DNA of 56,566 nucleotides. It comes from Natrinema altunense. GTDB lineage: Archaea; Halobacteriota; Halobacteria; Halobacteriales; Natrialbaceae. Under the pieces are notes generated by a model, which saw only the letters and a program-made list of their open reading frames with translations, was not told the DNA's origin and searched no databases. Shown here piece after piece: positions 49,503 through 56,566 of the stretch (position 1 is the first letter of the stretch; the number at the start of each line of letters is the position of its first letter). The DNA is taken from assembly GCF_000731985.1 (NCBI RefSeq), contig NZ_JNCS01000016.1, forward strand, positions 1 through 56,566, in the 5' to 3' direction. A program made the position numbers and the translations under genes.

Positions 49503-51081
49503 CGGAACAGCGCTCGGGACCGGTCCGCTGCAGACCGAGGGGATCCCGGTCGCGGACGATCCGATCATCGTCGGTTTCGGTGCGGTCTACCTGTTCGTCG
49601 TCGTCCTGATCGGGATCTGGGGCTACATGCGAACGCAGACGACCGGCGACTTCCTGATCACCGGCAAGAGCATCGGGACCTGGGTGCTCGCGATGACCGC
49701 CTTTTCCGTCATCCAGTCCGGGTTCGGGTTCGTCGGCGGCCCGGAACTCGTCTACGAGTTCGGTGCGACCGCGCTCTGGATCTTCTTTACCGCGCCGCTC
49801 GGATTTCTCCTCACCTGGATCGTCCTCGCCAAGCGGCTACGACTGCTCGCGGACATCCGGAACGTCCTGACGCTGGCGGACGGGATGTACGTCCGCTACG
49901 AGAGCGACTGGGTGCGCGGACTCACCGGTCTCGCCGTCGTCGTCGGCGTGATCGCCTACCTCGCGACGAACCTCGCGGCCCTGCAGTTCGTCATGCGTGC
50001 GATTTTCGGGGTTCCGGTCATCTGGGGCCTGCTCGGCGGCGCGCTCATCCTGTTGCTCTACAGCATGCTCGGCGGGATGATCGCCGGCGTCTGGACCGAC
50101 TTCCTACAGGCGCTGACGATGATCACCGGCGCGGTGTTCGTCTTCGCCTACGCGATGTCCTTCGGCGGCGGGATGGAGACGATCTCCCGCAACCTCGCGA
50201 CCGCCGACCCCGCCCTCATCTCGCCGTTCGGCGCGATGGCCGGTTCGACGACGGCGATCCTCGTCGCCATCGCGTGGTGGATCCTCTTCTCGGTCGGGTC
50301 CGCCGGCCAACCCCACCTGATCACGAAGTTCTACATGAGCCGCAACCTCGAGATCCTGAAGTGGGGCGCACCGATCGCCGCCCTCTCGTATGCCGTCTCG
50401 AGCCTGATCGCCTTCTCGGCGGGCCTCTCGATGCGATCGATGGTCGAGGCCGGCGAGATCCAGGAGACGTTCAGCGCCAGCGAGGTCGGTCCGGTCTTCG
50501 TCCTCGAGTACACGCCGAGCATCGTCGCGGGGCTCATCCTCGCGGCGCTGCTGGCCGCGATCATGTCGACGAGCGACTCGTTCCTCAACATCGGCGCGGC
50601 GGCCGTCTCTCGAGACATTCCGAGAGCGCTAGGCCGCCCGATCGAGCGGGACAAGACGGAACTCCGAGTCACGCAGGGTTCCCTCGCCGGTCTGACGGTG
50701 CTCGCGACGGGTGTCGTGTACTTCTCCGACGCGCTGGTGGGTATCCTCGGGACGATCGGCTGGGGTTTCTTCGCCGCCGCGTTCGTCCCGATCGCCGTCT
50801 TCGGAATGAACTGGAAGGGGGCAACGAAGGAGGGCGCTATCGCTGCGATCGTCGGCGGGCTCGTCGTCAACGTCCTCTACAGCGCGATCCCGATGGCCGC
50901 GGACACCGCCGGCTACGGGGGGCTCGCCGACGGTATCATGGCGACCTACCCGTACCCGGACCCGTTCCCGGTCGGTACCGTCGCGCTCCTCGTGGCAGTC
51001 GTCCTGTTCATCGGGGTTTCCCTCGCCACACAGGACGGGGACGAACTGCCCGTAGACCTCCACGCGCTGCTCGAGCGGTGA
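49495..51081 (+). CDS. sodium:solute symporter (SSS family)
   Basis: 528 residues with about 13 helices. Family signatures are GDFLITGKSIGTWVLAMTAFSVIQSGFGFVGGPELVYEFG, LLYSMLGGMIAGVWTDFLQALTMITGAVFVF, GSAGQPHLITKFYMSR and AALLAAIMSTSDSFLNIGAAAVSRDI, typical of SSS proteins that move an organic solute with Na+. Substrate unresolved; the coupling with a small membrane partner resembles pantothenate- or solute-transport modules in bacteria. Confidence 0.9.
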   Translation: MSDGTALGTGPLQTEGIPVADDPIIVGFGAVYLFVVVLIGIWGYMRTQTTGDFLITGKSIGTWVLAMTAFSVIQSGFGFVGGPELVYEFGATALWIFFTAPLGFLLTWIVLAKRLRLLADIRNVLTLADGMYVRYESDWVRGLTGLAVVVGVIAYLATNLAALQFVMRAIFGVPVIWGLLGGALILLLYSMLGGMIAGVWTDFLQALTMITGAVFVFAYAMSFGGGMETISRNLATADPALISPFGAMAGSTTAILVAIAWWILFSVGSAGQPHLITKFYMSRNLEILKWGAPIAALSYAVSSLIAFSAGLSMRSMVEAGEIQETFSASEVGPVFVLEYTPSIVAGLILAALLAAIMSTSDSFLNIGAAAVSRDIPRALGRPIERDKTELRVTQGSLAGLTVLATGVVYFSDALVGILGTIGWGFFAAAFVPIAVFGMNWKGATKEGAIAAIVGGLVVNVLYSAIPMAADTAGYGGLADGIMATYPYPDPFPVGTVALLVAVVLFIGVSLATQDGDELPVDLHALLER

Positions 51082-51087
51082 TCGCAC

Positions 51088-51624
51088 GTGACCGACCATA
51101 CTGGCTCCCGATCGGCGACCGACCCAGCCAAGACCGAGACTGACCCCGCCGATGACGACCCGATGACGAGCGAGACCATCATCGCACGACTCACGCACTG
51201 GTTCCGGCAGCGACCGACCTCGATCGAATTCTGGGAGATCGTGGTGACCGACGAACGGCTGCTGTGGTGTTTCGTCGGCGAATCGTTTCGATCGCTGCTC
51301 CTGCGGGCGGATATGGGCGAACGCGATCGAGCGGCGGTCGCGGAGCTGTCGCCCCCGGAGGTCGCGGCGTTCGACGACCGGAACTTCGCCGTTCCGCTCG
51401 AGGCTCTCGAGGAACTCCGACTCGTCACCGGAACGCGGCTGCGCCGGGCACGACTCGTCGTCACGTGGCGAGAGGACGAGGATGACATCGAATACGAAGA
51501 GCGGACGCTGTCCCAATCGCGAACCGCGGACCCGCAACGCGAACTCGTGACCGAGTTGCAATCGGACCCGCGACTCGAGGGCGTGGACGTAGTCGTCGAG
51601 ACGCCCCGGTTCCCTCGCCTCTGA
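51088..51624 (+). CDS. PH-like soluble protein following the symporter
   Basis: 178 residues, start GTG at 51088 just 6 bp after the symporter stop (an ATG at 51163 is the alternative). After a Thr/Asp-rich N-terminus the region PTSIEFWEIVVTDERLLWCFVGESFRSLLLRADMG... AVPLEALEELRLVTGTRLRRARLVVTWREDEDD looks like a bacterial PH-like beta sandwich with a trailing helix. Function unknown; proximity suggests a link with the transporter. Confidence 0.6.
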   Translation: MTDHTGSRSATDPAKTETDPADDDPMTSETIIARLTHWFRQRPTSIEFWEIVVTDERLLWCFVGESFRSLLLRADMGERDRAAVAELSPPEVAAFDDRNFAVPLEALEELRLVTGTRLRRARLVVTWREDEDDIEYEERTLSQSRTADPQRELVTELQSDPRLEGVDVVVETPRFPRL

Positions 51625-51696
51625 ACTCGCGTGGCGTCGGTCCGTCGATCGCGACTCGCCCGACGGTTTATTTCGGGCTTCGTTGTAGGACGCGCT

Positions 51697-53340
51697 ATGA
51701 CGTGGCATGTCTCCCTCGAGGGGGATTCCTACGAAGCGGCCCGTCAATCGTTCGAGTGGGACGTTCCGACGGGATTCAACGCCGCCACCGATCTCGTAGG
51801 GAAACATCCGGACGGCGATCTGCCGGCGCTCTTCCAGGCGTATCCGGACGGCCGCCGCGAGACGTACAGCTTCGACGAACTCGATCGGCGGTCCGATGCC
51901 GTCGCGAACGCCCTCGAGTCTATGGGTGTCGACCGCGGCGACCGGGTCGCGGTCGTCGTGCCGCAGAAACCGGCGAACGTCCTCACGCACCTCGCAAGCT
52001 GGAAGCGCGGGGCCGTGTCGCTCCCGTTATCGGTGCTGTTCGGCGACGACGCGCTGGGCTACCGACTGCGGGACAGCGACGCGCGGGTCGCCGTCGTCGA
52101 CGCCGCCCAGTGGGACACGATCCGCGCCGTGGCATCGGACTGCCCGGCCTTGGAGCACGTACTCGTGGTGGACGCCGATCCGGAGGCGCGTCGTATCGGG
52201 AACGCGACCGTTCGAACCTTCGAGGCGGCAGTCGATGGGCGCTCGAGCGAGTACGATATCGCCGAAACCGATGTCGACACGCCGGCGATCATCATGTACA
52301 CGAGCGGGAGTACCGGCGATCCGAAAGTCGTCCTCCACACCCACGGGGTCTGGATCGGCCACTGCCCGGCGTTTTCGATGTACTTCGAGCGGAACGTCCG
52401 CGGCGACTCGGTCTACTGGACGCCCGCCGACTGGGCGTGGATCGGCGCGCTGGGCGATCTCGTCTTCCCCGCGTGGCACTACGGCCGGCCGGTCGTCGGC
52501 TACCCGATGGGATCGTTCGATCCCGAAACCGCGTTCGAGATCGCCGCCGAATTCGACGTGACCAACGCCTTCGTTCCGCCGACGGCGATCCGGATGCTCA
52601 TGACGGTCGCCGAGCTGACCGAGCGCTACGACCTCTCGCTCGCGGCGATCTGCTCGGGCGGCGAACCGCTGACCACGGAGATCCTCGAGTGGGCCGACGA
52701 GGAACTGGCGGGGACAGTCGTCAACGAACTGTACGGGCAGACGGAAGCGAACCTGCTGGTCACGAACTGCCGCGAGTGGTTTCCCGCGATGCCGGGCAGT
52801 ATGGGAAAACCCGTCCCCGGGCACGACGTCGCGGTCGTCGATCCCGACGAGGGCGAGCCCGTGGACCCGGGCGAGGTCGGCGAGATCGCCGTTCGGCGCG
52901 GCGACGATCCGGTGCTCTTCGAGGCGTACTGGAACGCCCCCGAGAAGACGGCGGAGGTAACTCTCGGAGAGTGGCACCTCACCGGTGACCTCGCGAAACG
53001 CGACGAAGAGGGGTACGTCCGGTTCGTCTCCCGCGACGACGACCTCATCGTCACGAGCGGCTACCGGGTCGCCCCCCGCGAGGTCGAGGAGACGATCCTC
53101 GAGCACGATGCCGTCGAACAGGTCGGCGTCGTCGGCGTTCCCGACGACACGCGAGGTGAGATCATCAAGGCCGTCGTCCAGCCGGTCGCGGGGGAGACCG
53201 GCTCGGACGAGCTCCGGACGACGATTCGTGACCGCGTGCGAGAGCGACTGGCAGCATACGAGTACCCACGCGAGATCGAGTTCGTCGACGAACTGCCGAC
53301 GACGGCGACCGGCAAGATCCGCCGGACGGAACTGGGGTGA
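51697..53340 (+). CDS. medium-chain acyl-CoA synthetase (MACS/AMP-binding)
   Basis: 547 residues. Motif A3 is MYTSGSTGDPKVVLHTHG (about 200-218), A5 is NELYGQTEANLLV, A7/A8 WHLTGDLAKRDEEGYVRFVSRDDDLIVTSGYRVAPREVEE and A10 PTTATGKIRRTEL with K near 540. The ANL family activates a carboxylate with ATP, then loads CoA. SDAVANALESMGVDRGDRVAVVVPQKP and YWTPADWAWIGALGDLVFPAWHYGRPVVGYP match acetate/medium-chain acyl synthetases. The ATG at 51697 has TTTATTTC (51667-51674) 27 nt upstream. Confidence 0.9.
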   Translation: MTWHVSLEGDSYEAARQSFEWDVPTGFNAATDLVGKHPDGDLPALFQAYPDGRRETYSFDELDRRSDAVANALESMGVDRGDRVAVVVPQKPANVLTHLASWKRGAVSLPLSVLFGDDALGYRLRDSDARVAVVDAAQWDTIRAVASDCPALEHVLVVDADPEARRIGNATVRTFEAAVDGRSSEYDIAETDVDTPAIIMYTSGSTGDPKVVLHTHGVWIGHCPAFSMYFERNVRGDSVYWTPADWAWIGALGDLVFPAWHYGRPVVGYPMGSFDPETAFEIAAEFDVTNAFVPPTAIRMLMTVAELTERYDLSLAAICSGGEPLTTEILEWADEELAGTVVNELYGQTEANLLVTNCREWFPAMPGSMGKPVPGHDVAVVDPDEGEPVDPGEVGEIAVRRGDDPVLFEAYWNAPEKTAEVTLGEWHLTGDLAKRDEEGYVRFVSRDDDLIVTSGYRVAPREVEETILEHDAVEQVGVVGVPDDTRGEIIKAVVQPVAGETGSDELRTTIRDRVRERLAAYEYPREIEFVDELPTTATGKIRRTELG

Positions 53341-53366
53341 GGAGTCACTCGAGTGGGTCGTGGTCG

Positions 53367-54869
53367 TTACTCGCTGTCGGGCGAGTAGTTCGGCGCTTCG
53401 TCGGTGATCACGACGTCGTGGGCGTGGCTCTCGGCCTGTCCGGCCGAGGAGACGCGAACGAACTCCGACCGTTCCTTGAACGCGGGGATCGTTTCCGCGC
53501 CGACGTAGCCCATGCCCGACTGCATGCCGCCGGCGAGCTGGTGGAGCTCGGATTTGAGCGTACCCTTGTAAGGGGTTGCCGCTTCGACGCCTTCGGGGAC
53601 GTACTCGTCTTCCTCCTCGGGTTCGTCCTTGAGATAGCGGTCGCCGTCGCCGGACTTCATCGCGCCGACCGATCCCATGCCGCGGTACTGTTTGTACTTC
53701 TTGCCGTTCATCGTGACGACGCGGCCGGGCGCTTCGTCGGTGCCGGCGAAGTACGAGCCCAGCATCACCGCGTCCGCGCCGGCGGCGATCGCCTTGATCG
53801 CGTCGCCGGAGTAGCGGATACCGCCGTCCGCGATCACGGGCACGTCGTGTTCGGCGGCTACGTCGGCGACCTGTGCGACGGCCGTGATCTGGGGCATGCC
53901 CGAACCCGAGACGACGCGGGTCGTACAGATCGACCCCGGTCCGATGCCGACTTTCAGCCCGTCGGCGAAGTCGACGAGGGCCTCGGCCGCCTCTCGCGTC
54001 CCGATGTTGCCGACGACGACGTCCGCATCGACGGCGTCCGTGATCTCGCGGGCTCCTTCGATGACGTTCCGGTTGTGCGCGTGCGCGGTGTCGATAAAGA
54101 TGACATCCGCACCGGCCTCGTCGGCGGCCACCGCACGGTCCTGCTCGAACGGGCTGACGGCGACGCCACAGCGGAGGCGGCCGTCCTCGTCGCGGACGGC
54201 TTCCTTGTACTCGCGGCGCTGGAGGATGCCTTGCATCGTGACCAGTCCCACGAGGAGGTTCTCGTCGTCGACGACTGGGACGCGCTCAATCTTGTGGTCG
54301 TACATCAACTCGAACGCGTCGCGGGAGTCGACGTCCTCGGGAGCCGTGATGACCTCGTCGGTCATCGCCTCGGTGACCGGATCGTCCTCGTTGACCTCGA
54401 GGTGGGGCCGAATGTCCGTACTCGAGATGATCCCCAGGACTTCGCCGTTGGTGTTGACGACGGGTGCGCCGCCGACGCCGTGACGGGCCATCAGTTCGTC
54501 GACTTCGCGAACCGACATCTCCGGGGAGGCGGTGACGACCGAATCCAGCGGGATGATGAGTTCGTCGGCGCTCTTGACGCGACCGATCTCTTCGACCATC
54601 TCGTCGACGTTCATGTTGCGATGGAGCACGCCGAGGCCGCCGTGGCGGGCCATCGCGATGGCCATGTCGCTCTCGGTGACGGTGTCCATCGCCGCCGAGA
54701 GGATCGGGACGGAGACCTCGACGTTTTTCGAGACGTTCGACGTGAGGTCAGCGTCGTCGGGTTCGACGCGACTCTCCTTGGGGCGGAGAAGGACATCGTC
54801 GAACGTTAGCGCTTCCGGTACCTGCAGTTTCGAAGAATAGGGCTCGTGCTCGGGAACGTCGTTCGCCAT
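53367..54869 (-). CDS. guaB: IMP dehydrogenase
   Basis: Oxidises IMP to XMP with NAD+, the first step of GTP synthesis. The 500-residue TIM barrel has LTFDDVLLRPKESRV near the start. Two CBS domains follow (DSVVTASPEMSVREVDELMARHGVGGAPVV and TDEVITAPEDVDSRDAFELMYDHKIERVPVV). The catalytic Cys loop GPGSICTTRVVSGSG, the NGKKYKQYRGMGSVGAM flap and the YVPEGVEAATPYKG segment are present. The acidic C-terminus ends NYSPDSE. Convergent with the acyl-CoA synthetase, 26 bp away. Confidence 0.96.
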   Translation of the reverse strand: MANDVPEHEPYSSKLQVPEALTFDDVLLRPKESRVEPDDADLTSNVSKNVEVSVPILSAAMDTVTESDMAIAMARHGGLGVLHRNMNVDEMVEEIGRVKSADELIIPLDSVVTASPEMSVREVDELMARHGVGGAPVVNTNGEVLGIISSTDIRPHLEVNEDDPVTEAMTDEVITAPEDVDSRDAFELMYDHKIERVPVVDDENLLVGLVTMQGILQRREYKEAVRDEDGRLRCGVAVSPFEQDRAVAADEAGADVIFIDTAHAHNRNVIEGAREITDAVDADVVVGNIGTREAAEALVDFADGLKVGIGPGSICTTRVVSGSGMPQITAVAQVADVAAEHDVPVIADGGIRYSGDAIKAIAAGADAVMLGSYFAGTDEAPGRVVTMNGKKYKQYRGMGSVGAMKSGDGDRYLKDEPEEEDEYVPEGVEAATPYKGTLKSELHQLAGGMQSGMGYVGAETIPAFKERSEFVRVSSAGQAESHAHDVVITDEAPNYSPDSE

Positions 54870-54985
54870 GTAAACCGTCCGGCCCCCCGGGCAAAAAGCG
54901 TTGCGAGATTTCCGCGGGCGTCAACGGTTGACAACCCCCGCAACGGGTGATGCGGCCCGCTAGTACCTGGACCCGCGGTCGCGTT

Positions 54986-55007
54986 CTCGAGGGCCGTCTC
55001 CCTCGAG
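54986..55007. repeat. 8-bp inverted repeat
   Basis: CTCGAGGG and CCCTCGAG around CCGTCT. CTCGAG is common in this GC-rich genome, so chance is possible. Confidence 0.4.
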
Positions 55008-55181
55008 CGGTCGGCGTCCTTCCTGAACTTTCGTGTGCGAATGAGAATCATTGTGTCTGCCTGGACGCGGGGCAATCTCGCTTACGAGTGCCCACATCCG
55101 AGTCAGACCTGTGCATTTCCGTTCGGATCTGGCCGCCACTGTCGGAACGGTACCGGATCGTGAAATGGAGTCCCACGCAAC

Positions 55182-55189
55182 GTTTATTG
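55182..55189 (+). promoter_or_regulatory. TATA box of the small ORF
   Basis: GTTTATTG centred 27-28 nt before the ATG at 55213, a leaderless arrangement. Confidence 0.45.
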
Positions 55190-55212
55190 ACAATCCACCC
55201 ATCTGTCGGAGT

Positions 55213-55410
55213 ATGTTCGCTGTGAGTGCAGCCGACGCCCGAACCGCTGGCCGGATGAGTGCCGTCTCCGTTGCCACCTTCGGGAATTTTACACAGAAAC
55301 TCACAGCTCGAGGCCTTATTCCCACTCCGATCGACTGGCGTCCGGACCGGTCGGGACGGGATTGTCCATCATATCACCCGCAGGCCTCGGGTCACGGCCA
55401 TCGACTCTGA
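55213..55410 (+). CDS. possible 65-residue small protein
   Basis: A 65-residue frame ending 3 bp before the next gene. It is basic in the second half (RGLIPTPIDWRPDRSGRDCPSYHPQASGHGHRL), unlike most haloarchaeal proteins, which argues against it. In favour, its ATG falls exactly at the leaderless start predicted by GTTTATTG. The promoter may alternatively serve the next gene with a leader of about 200 nt. Confidence 0.35.
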   Translation: MFAVSAADARTAGRMSAVSVATFGNFTQKLTARGLIPTPIDWRPDRSGRDCPSYHPQASGHGHRL

Positions 55411-55413
55411 TCG

Positions 55414-56334
55414 ATGAGTACGTCACAACACCCAGTTGCGCTCCAGATGGAGCGCATCATCGGGGGTAACGCCAGGCTCCTCGCGCTGGTCATGATGCTG
55501 CCGCTAGTCGACGGCGTCTTCCCCGCGTTGATCCTGGCCGGGGCGCTCAACAACCCGCTCGATGCGATTCAGGTCGGGCTGTTGATCTTCGGCGGGAGCG
55601 CCACCGTCGCCGTGATCCTCGCGGAGATGAACGGGACGGCCCGCGAGCAGGCGGCGGTCGTCTTGCTTGTCGGTATCCCGCTGATACTGCTGTCGGCAGT
55701 GCAGGCCGCGCTCGCGCCGACGATCGAGAGCGTGGTCGATACCGTGATCTTCGAGCGGTTCGCGGCGCTGGTGATCGCCGCCATCGCGGCCAAGACCGCC
55801 AGCGCGACGATCGGCGACTACCTCCCCAACCCCGCCGTCATCATCGGGCTGGGTCTGGTCGCGAGTCTCGAGCCCTCCGGGGCCACGTTCTCGCTGATGA
55901 CCGAGCGCAAGCTCGTGGTCAACGCGACGCTGGCCGCAGCCGTCGGCGTCGCCTTCGCGCTAACCATCGCGCTGACCGGGCCGTACCTGCGGGAGTACAT
56001 GGACATCGATCGGTTCCGCTTCGGGAGCGCCGTCGCGCTCGGCCTGCTCCCGCCGTCCCTGCTCTGGATGACCTTCGGTCAGGCCCCGCTGGTCGCCCTG
56101 CTCGTCGCCGCCCTGCTCGCCATCGAGTTCCCGTTCCGGGAGTCCGCCGACGCCGACTCGAGTCCCGAGCCGGACGCCGACGCGGACGATACGACCGCGC
56201 GGATGGGCGCGGTGACCGACGGCGGCGGTGCAAGCGCCTCGAGCGAGCCGCCGGCCGCGGAGCGTGACGAGGAGCCGAACGCGTATCCGGGCGACGACGG
56301 GACGGACACCGCGGGACGGGCCCCGTGGCTGTAG
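55414..56334 (+). CDS. DUF5794-like multi-helix membrane protein
   Basis: 306 residues with about seven helices in the first 245 residues and a long acidic, disordered C-terminal tail (SADADSSPEPDADADDTTARMG and on). The opening ERIIGGNARLLALVMMLPLVDGVFPALILAGALNNPLDAIQVGLLIFGGSATVAVILAEM matches a haloarchaeal DUF5794-type family of unknown function. It begins 3 bp after the small ORF. Possible TATA boxes nearer the ATG (55312-55320 CCTTATTCC) exist. Confidence 0.72.
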   Translation: MSTSQHPVALQMERIIGGNARLLALVMMLPLVDGVFPALILAGALNNPLDAIQVGLLIFGGSATVAVILAEMNGTAREQAAVVLLVGIPLILLSAVQAALAPTIESVVDTVIFERFAALVIAAIAAKTASATIGDYLPNPAVIIGLGLVASLEPSGATFSLMTERKLVVNATLAAAVGVAFALTIALTGPYLREYMDIDRFRFGSAVALGLLPPSLLWMTFGQAPLVALLVAALLAIEFPFRESADADSSPEPDADADDTTARMGAVTDGGGASASSEPPAAERDEEPNAYPGDDGTDTAGRAPWL

Positions 56335-56360
56335 GGCGATTCCGGTCCGAATCGAAACCA

Positions 56361-56368
56361 CTTTACGG
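56361..56368 (+). promoter_or_regulatory. tRNA-Trp TATA box
   Basis: CTTTACGG is centred about 28 nt before the first tRNA base, the usual archaeal spacing. Confidence 0.5.
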
Positions 56369-56391
56369 TACATCCCCCAACTGGGACTCGA

Positions 56392-56566
56392 GGGGTCGTG
56401 GCCAAGCCAGGCATGGCGGCTGACTCCAGAGGCAACGCGCCCGGGACGACACTCCAGACTGATATACTGATCGGGCACCTGATCAGTGCTCGTGTGATGA
56501 CCCTCTGGAGTTCCGAGGCGCACCGGAGATATCAGTAGATCGGGGGTTCAAATCCCTCCGACCCCA
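56392..56566 (+). tRNA. tRNA-Trp(CCA) with intron
   Basis: Acceptor stem GGGGTCG (56392-56398) pairs with CGACCCC (56559-56565), and A56566, the last base of the window, is the discriminator. The D arm is GCCA/TGGC (56401-56404, 56414-56417), anticodon stem GCTGA (56419-56423) with TCAGT (56532-56536), loop CTCCAGA with anticodon CCA (56426-56428), T arm GGGGG/CCCTC around TTCAAAT. The 101-base intron splits the gene between G37 and A38. The CCA tail is not visible because the window ends. Confidence 0.92.
56430..56530 (+). ncRNA. tRNA-Trp intron carrying a C/D box methylation guide RNA
   Basis: The splice site is a bulge-helix-bulge: CTCC (56424-56427) pairs with GGAG (56525-56528), with three-base bulges AGA and ATA that position the cuts after G37 and before A38. 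C' box GTGATGA (56494-56500), D box CCGA (56513-56516) and D' box CTGA (56467-56470) are present; box C is weak (GGACGA, 56444-56449). The guide CCTCTGGAGT (56502-56511) pairs with exon bases so that C34 is the fifth from the D box; ACTGATAT (56458-56465) pairs with exon 2 so that U39 is fifth from D'. Thus 2'-O-methylation of C34 and U39 is predicted, as known for haloarchaeal pre-tRNA-Trp. Confidence 0.85.

Larger units (their letters stand above)
54870..55212. other. noncoding region with an inverted repeat
   Basis: 343 bases upstream of guaB (minus strand) and of the small ORF (plus strand). CTCGAGGG (54986-54993) and CCCTCGAG (55000-55007) form a perfect 8-bp hairpin with a 6-base loop. 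No gene identified. Confidence 0.4.

Noticed and set aside
53337-54809. Long plus-strand open frame over guaB
   Set aside because: Shadow of IMP dehydrogenase, which has the full set of motifs.
1-56566. CRISPR array, IS element, prophage or integrase
   Set aside because: No repeat-spacer pattern, transposase, recombinase or phage gene was seen; codon and base composition are even apart from short AT-rich promoters.

Overview
The window is a GC-rich, densely coded stretch of a haloarchaeal chromosome. Evidence: acidic proteins rich in Asp and Glu, TATA-type promoters about 27 nt upstream of start codons with mostly leaderless genes, archaeal S17e, MBF1, CofD, LigA and archaeal-type TIM, haloarchaeal families (HTH-10/Bat, HalOD1, DUF5059-halocyanin, DUF7344-like), and a tRNA-Trp gene with an intron carrying a C/D guide RNA. 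The overall flavour is Natrialbales-like (Natrinema/Haloterrigena), which is an inference. I see no rRNA, CRISPR array or insertion sequence.

Layout. 0.1-7.6 kb is a respiratory block: coxB and coxA diverge from one promoter region, coxC lies at the far end, and between them sit a two-helix membrane protein, a manganese catalase and two small proteins. 7.7-12.4 kb has a geranylgeranyl-reductase-type flavoprotein, a cupin, a SHOCT membrane protein, a CitG-like/DUF447 gene pair, rps17e and a small membrane protein. 12.6-18.4 kb has asd, a Bat-type HTH regulator, a HalOD1 protein, a USP, a D-2-hydroxyacid dehydrogenase, and cofD with a DUS-like gene. 18.5-22.7 kb holds a large Tat lipoprotein with six repeats and a C-terminal blue-copper domain behind two DtxR-like operators, divergent from a covalent-flavin oxidase.

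22.7-32 kb has a GCS2-like ligase divergent from the ATP-dependent DNA ligase, then hisC / AK6-type kinase / CDP-alcohol phosphatidyltransferase coupled by ATGA overlaps, MBF1, tpiA, and a TIR-domain protein with a zinc ribbon. 32-44 kb has an OCD-family dehydrogenase, a thiolase plus a Cys-less HMG-CoA-synthase-like/DUF35 fusion, a DHH phosphoesterase, Hsp20, a DJ-1 protein, a second HalOD1 protein, a COG1325 RNA-binding protein, a TetR-MATE operon behind a palindromic operator, and a CPA2 antiporter.

44.8-56.6 kb has a full-length TOMM-type YcaO protein, a Tat lipoprotein, a cupin-zinc-ribbon fusion, a cytidylate-kinase-like gene, a membrane protein/SSS symporter/PH-like gene set, a MACS-type acyl-CoA synthetase, guaB, a small ORF with a leaderless promoter ahead of a multi-helix membrane protein, and the intron-containing tRNA-Trp ending on the last base.

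Strongest leads: the iron-regulator-like operators in front of the repeat-halocyanin lipoprotein; the stand-alone YcaO enzyme without a visible peptide substrate; the TIR-zinc-ribbon protein with the NADase-type glutamate; the HMGCS-like protein with Thr at the catalytic Cys; and the tRNA-Trp intron, whose two guides can be read by eye and predict methylation of C34 and U39.
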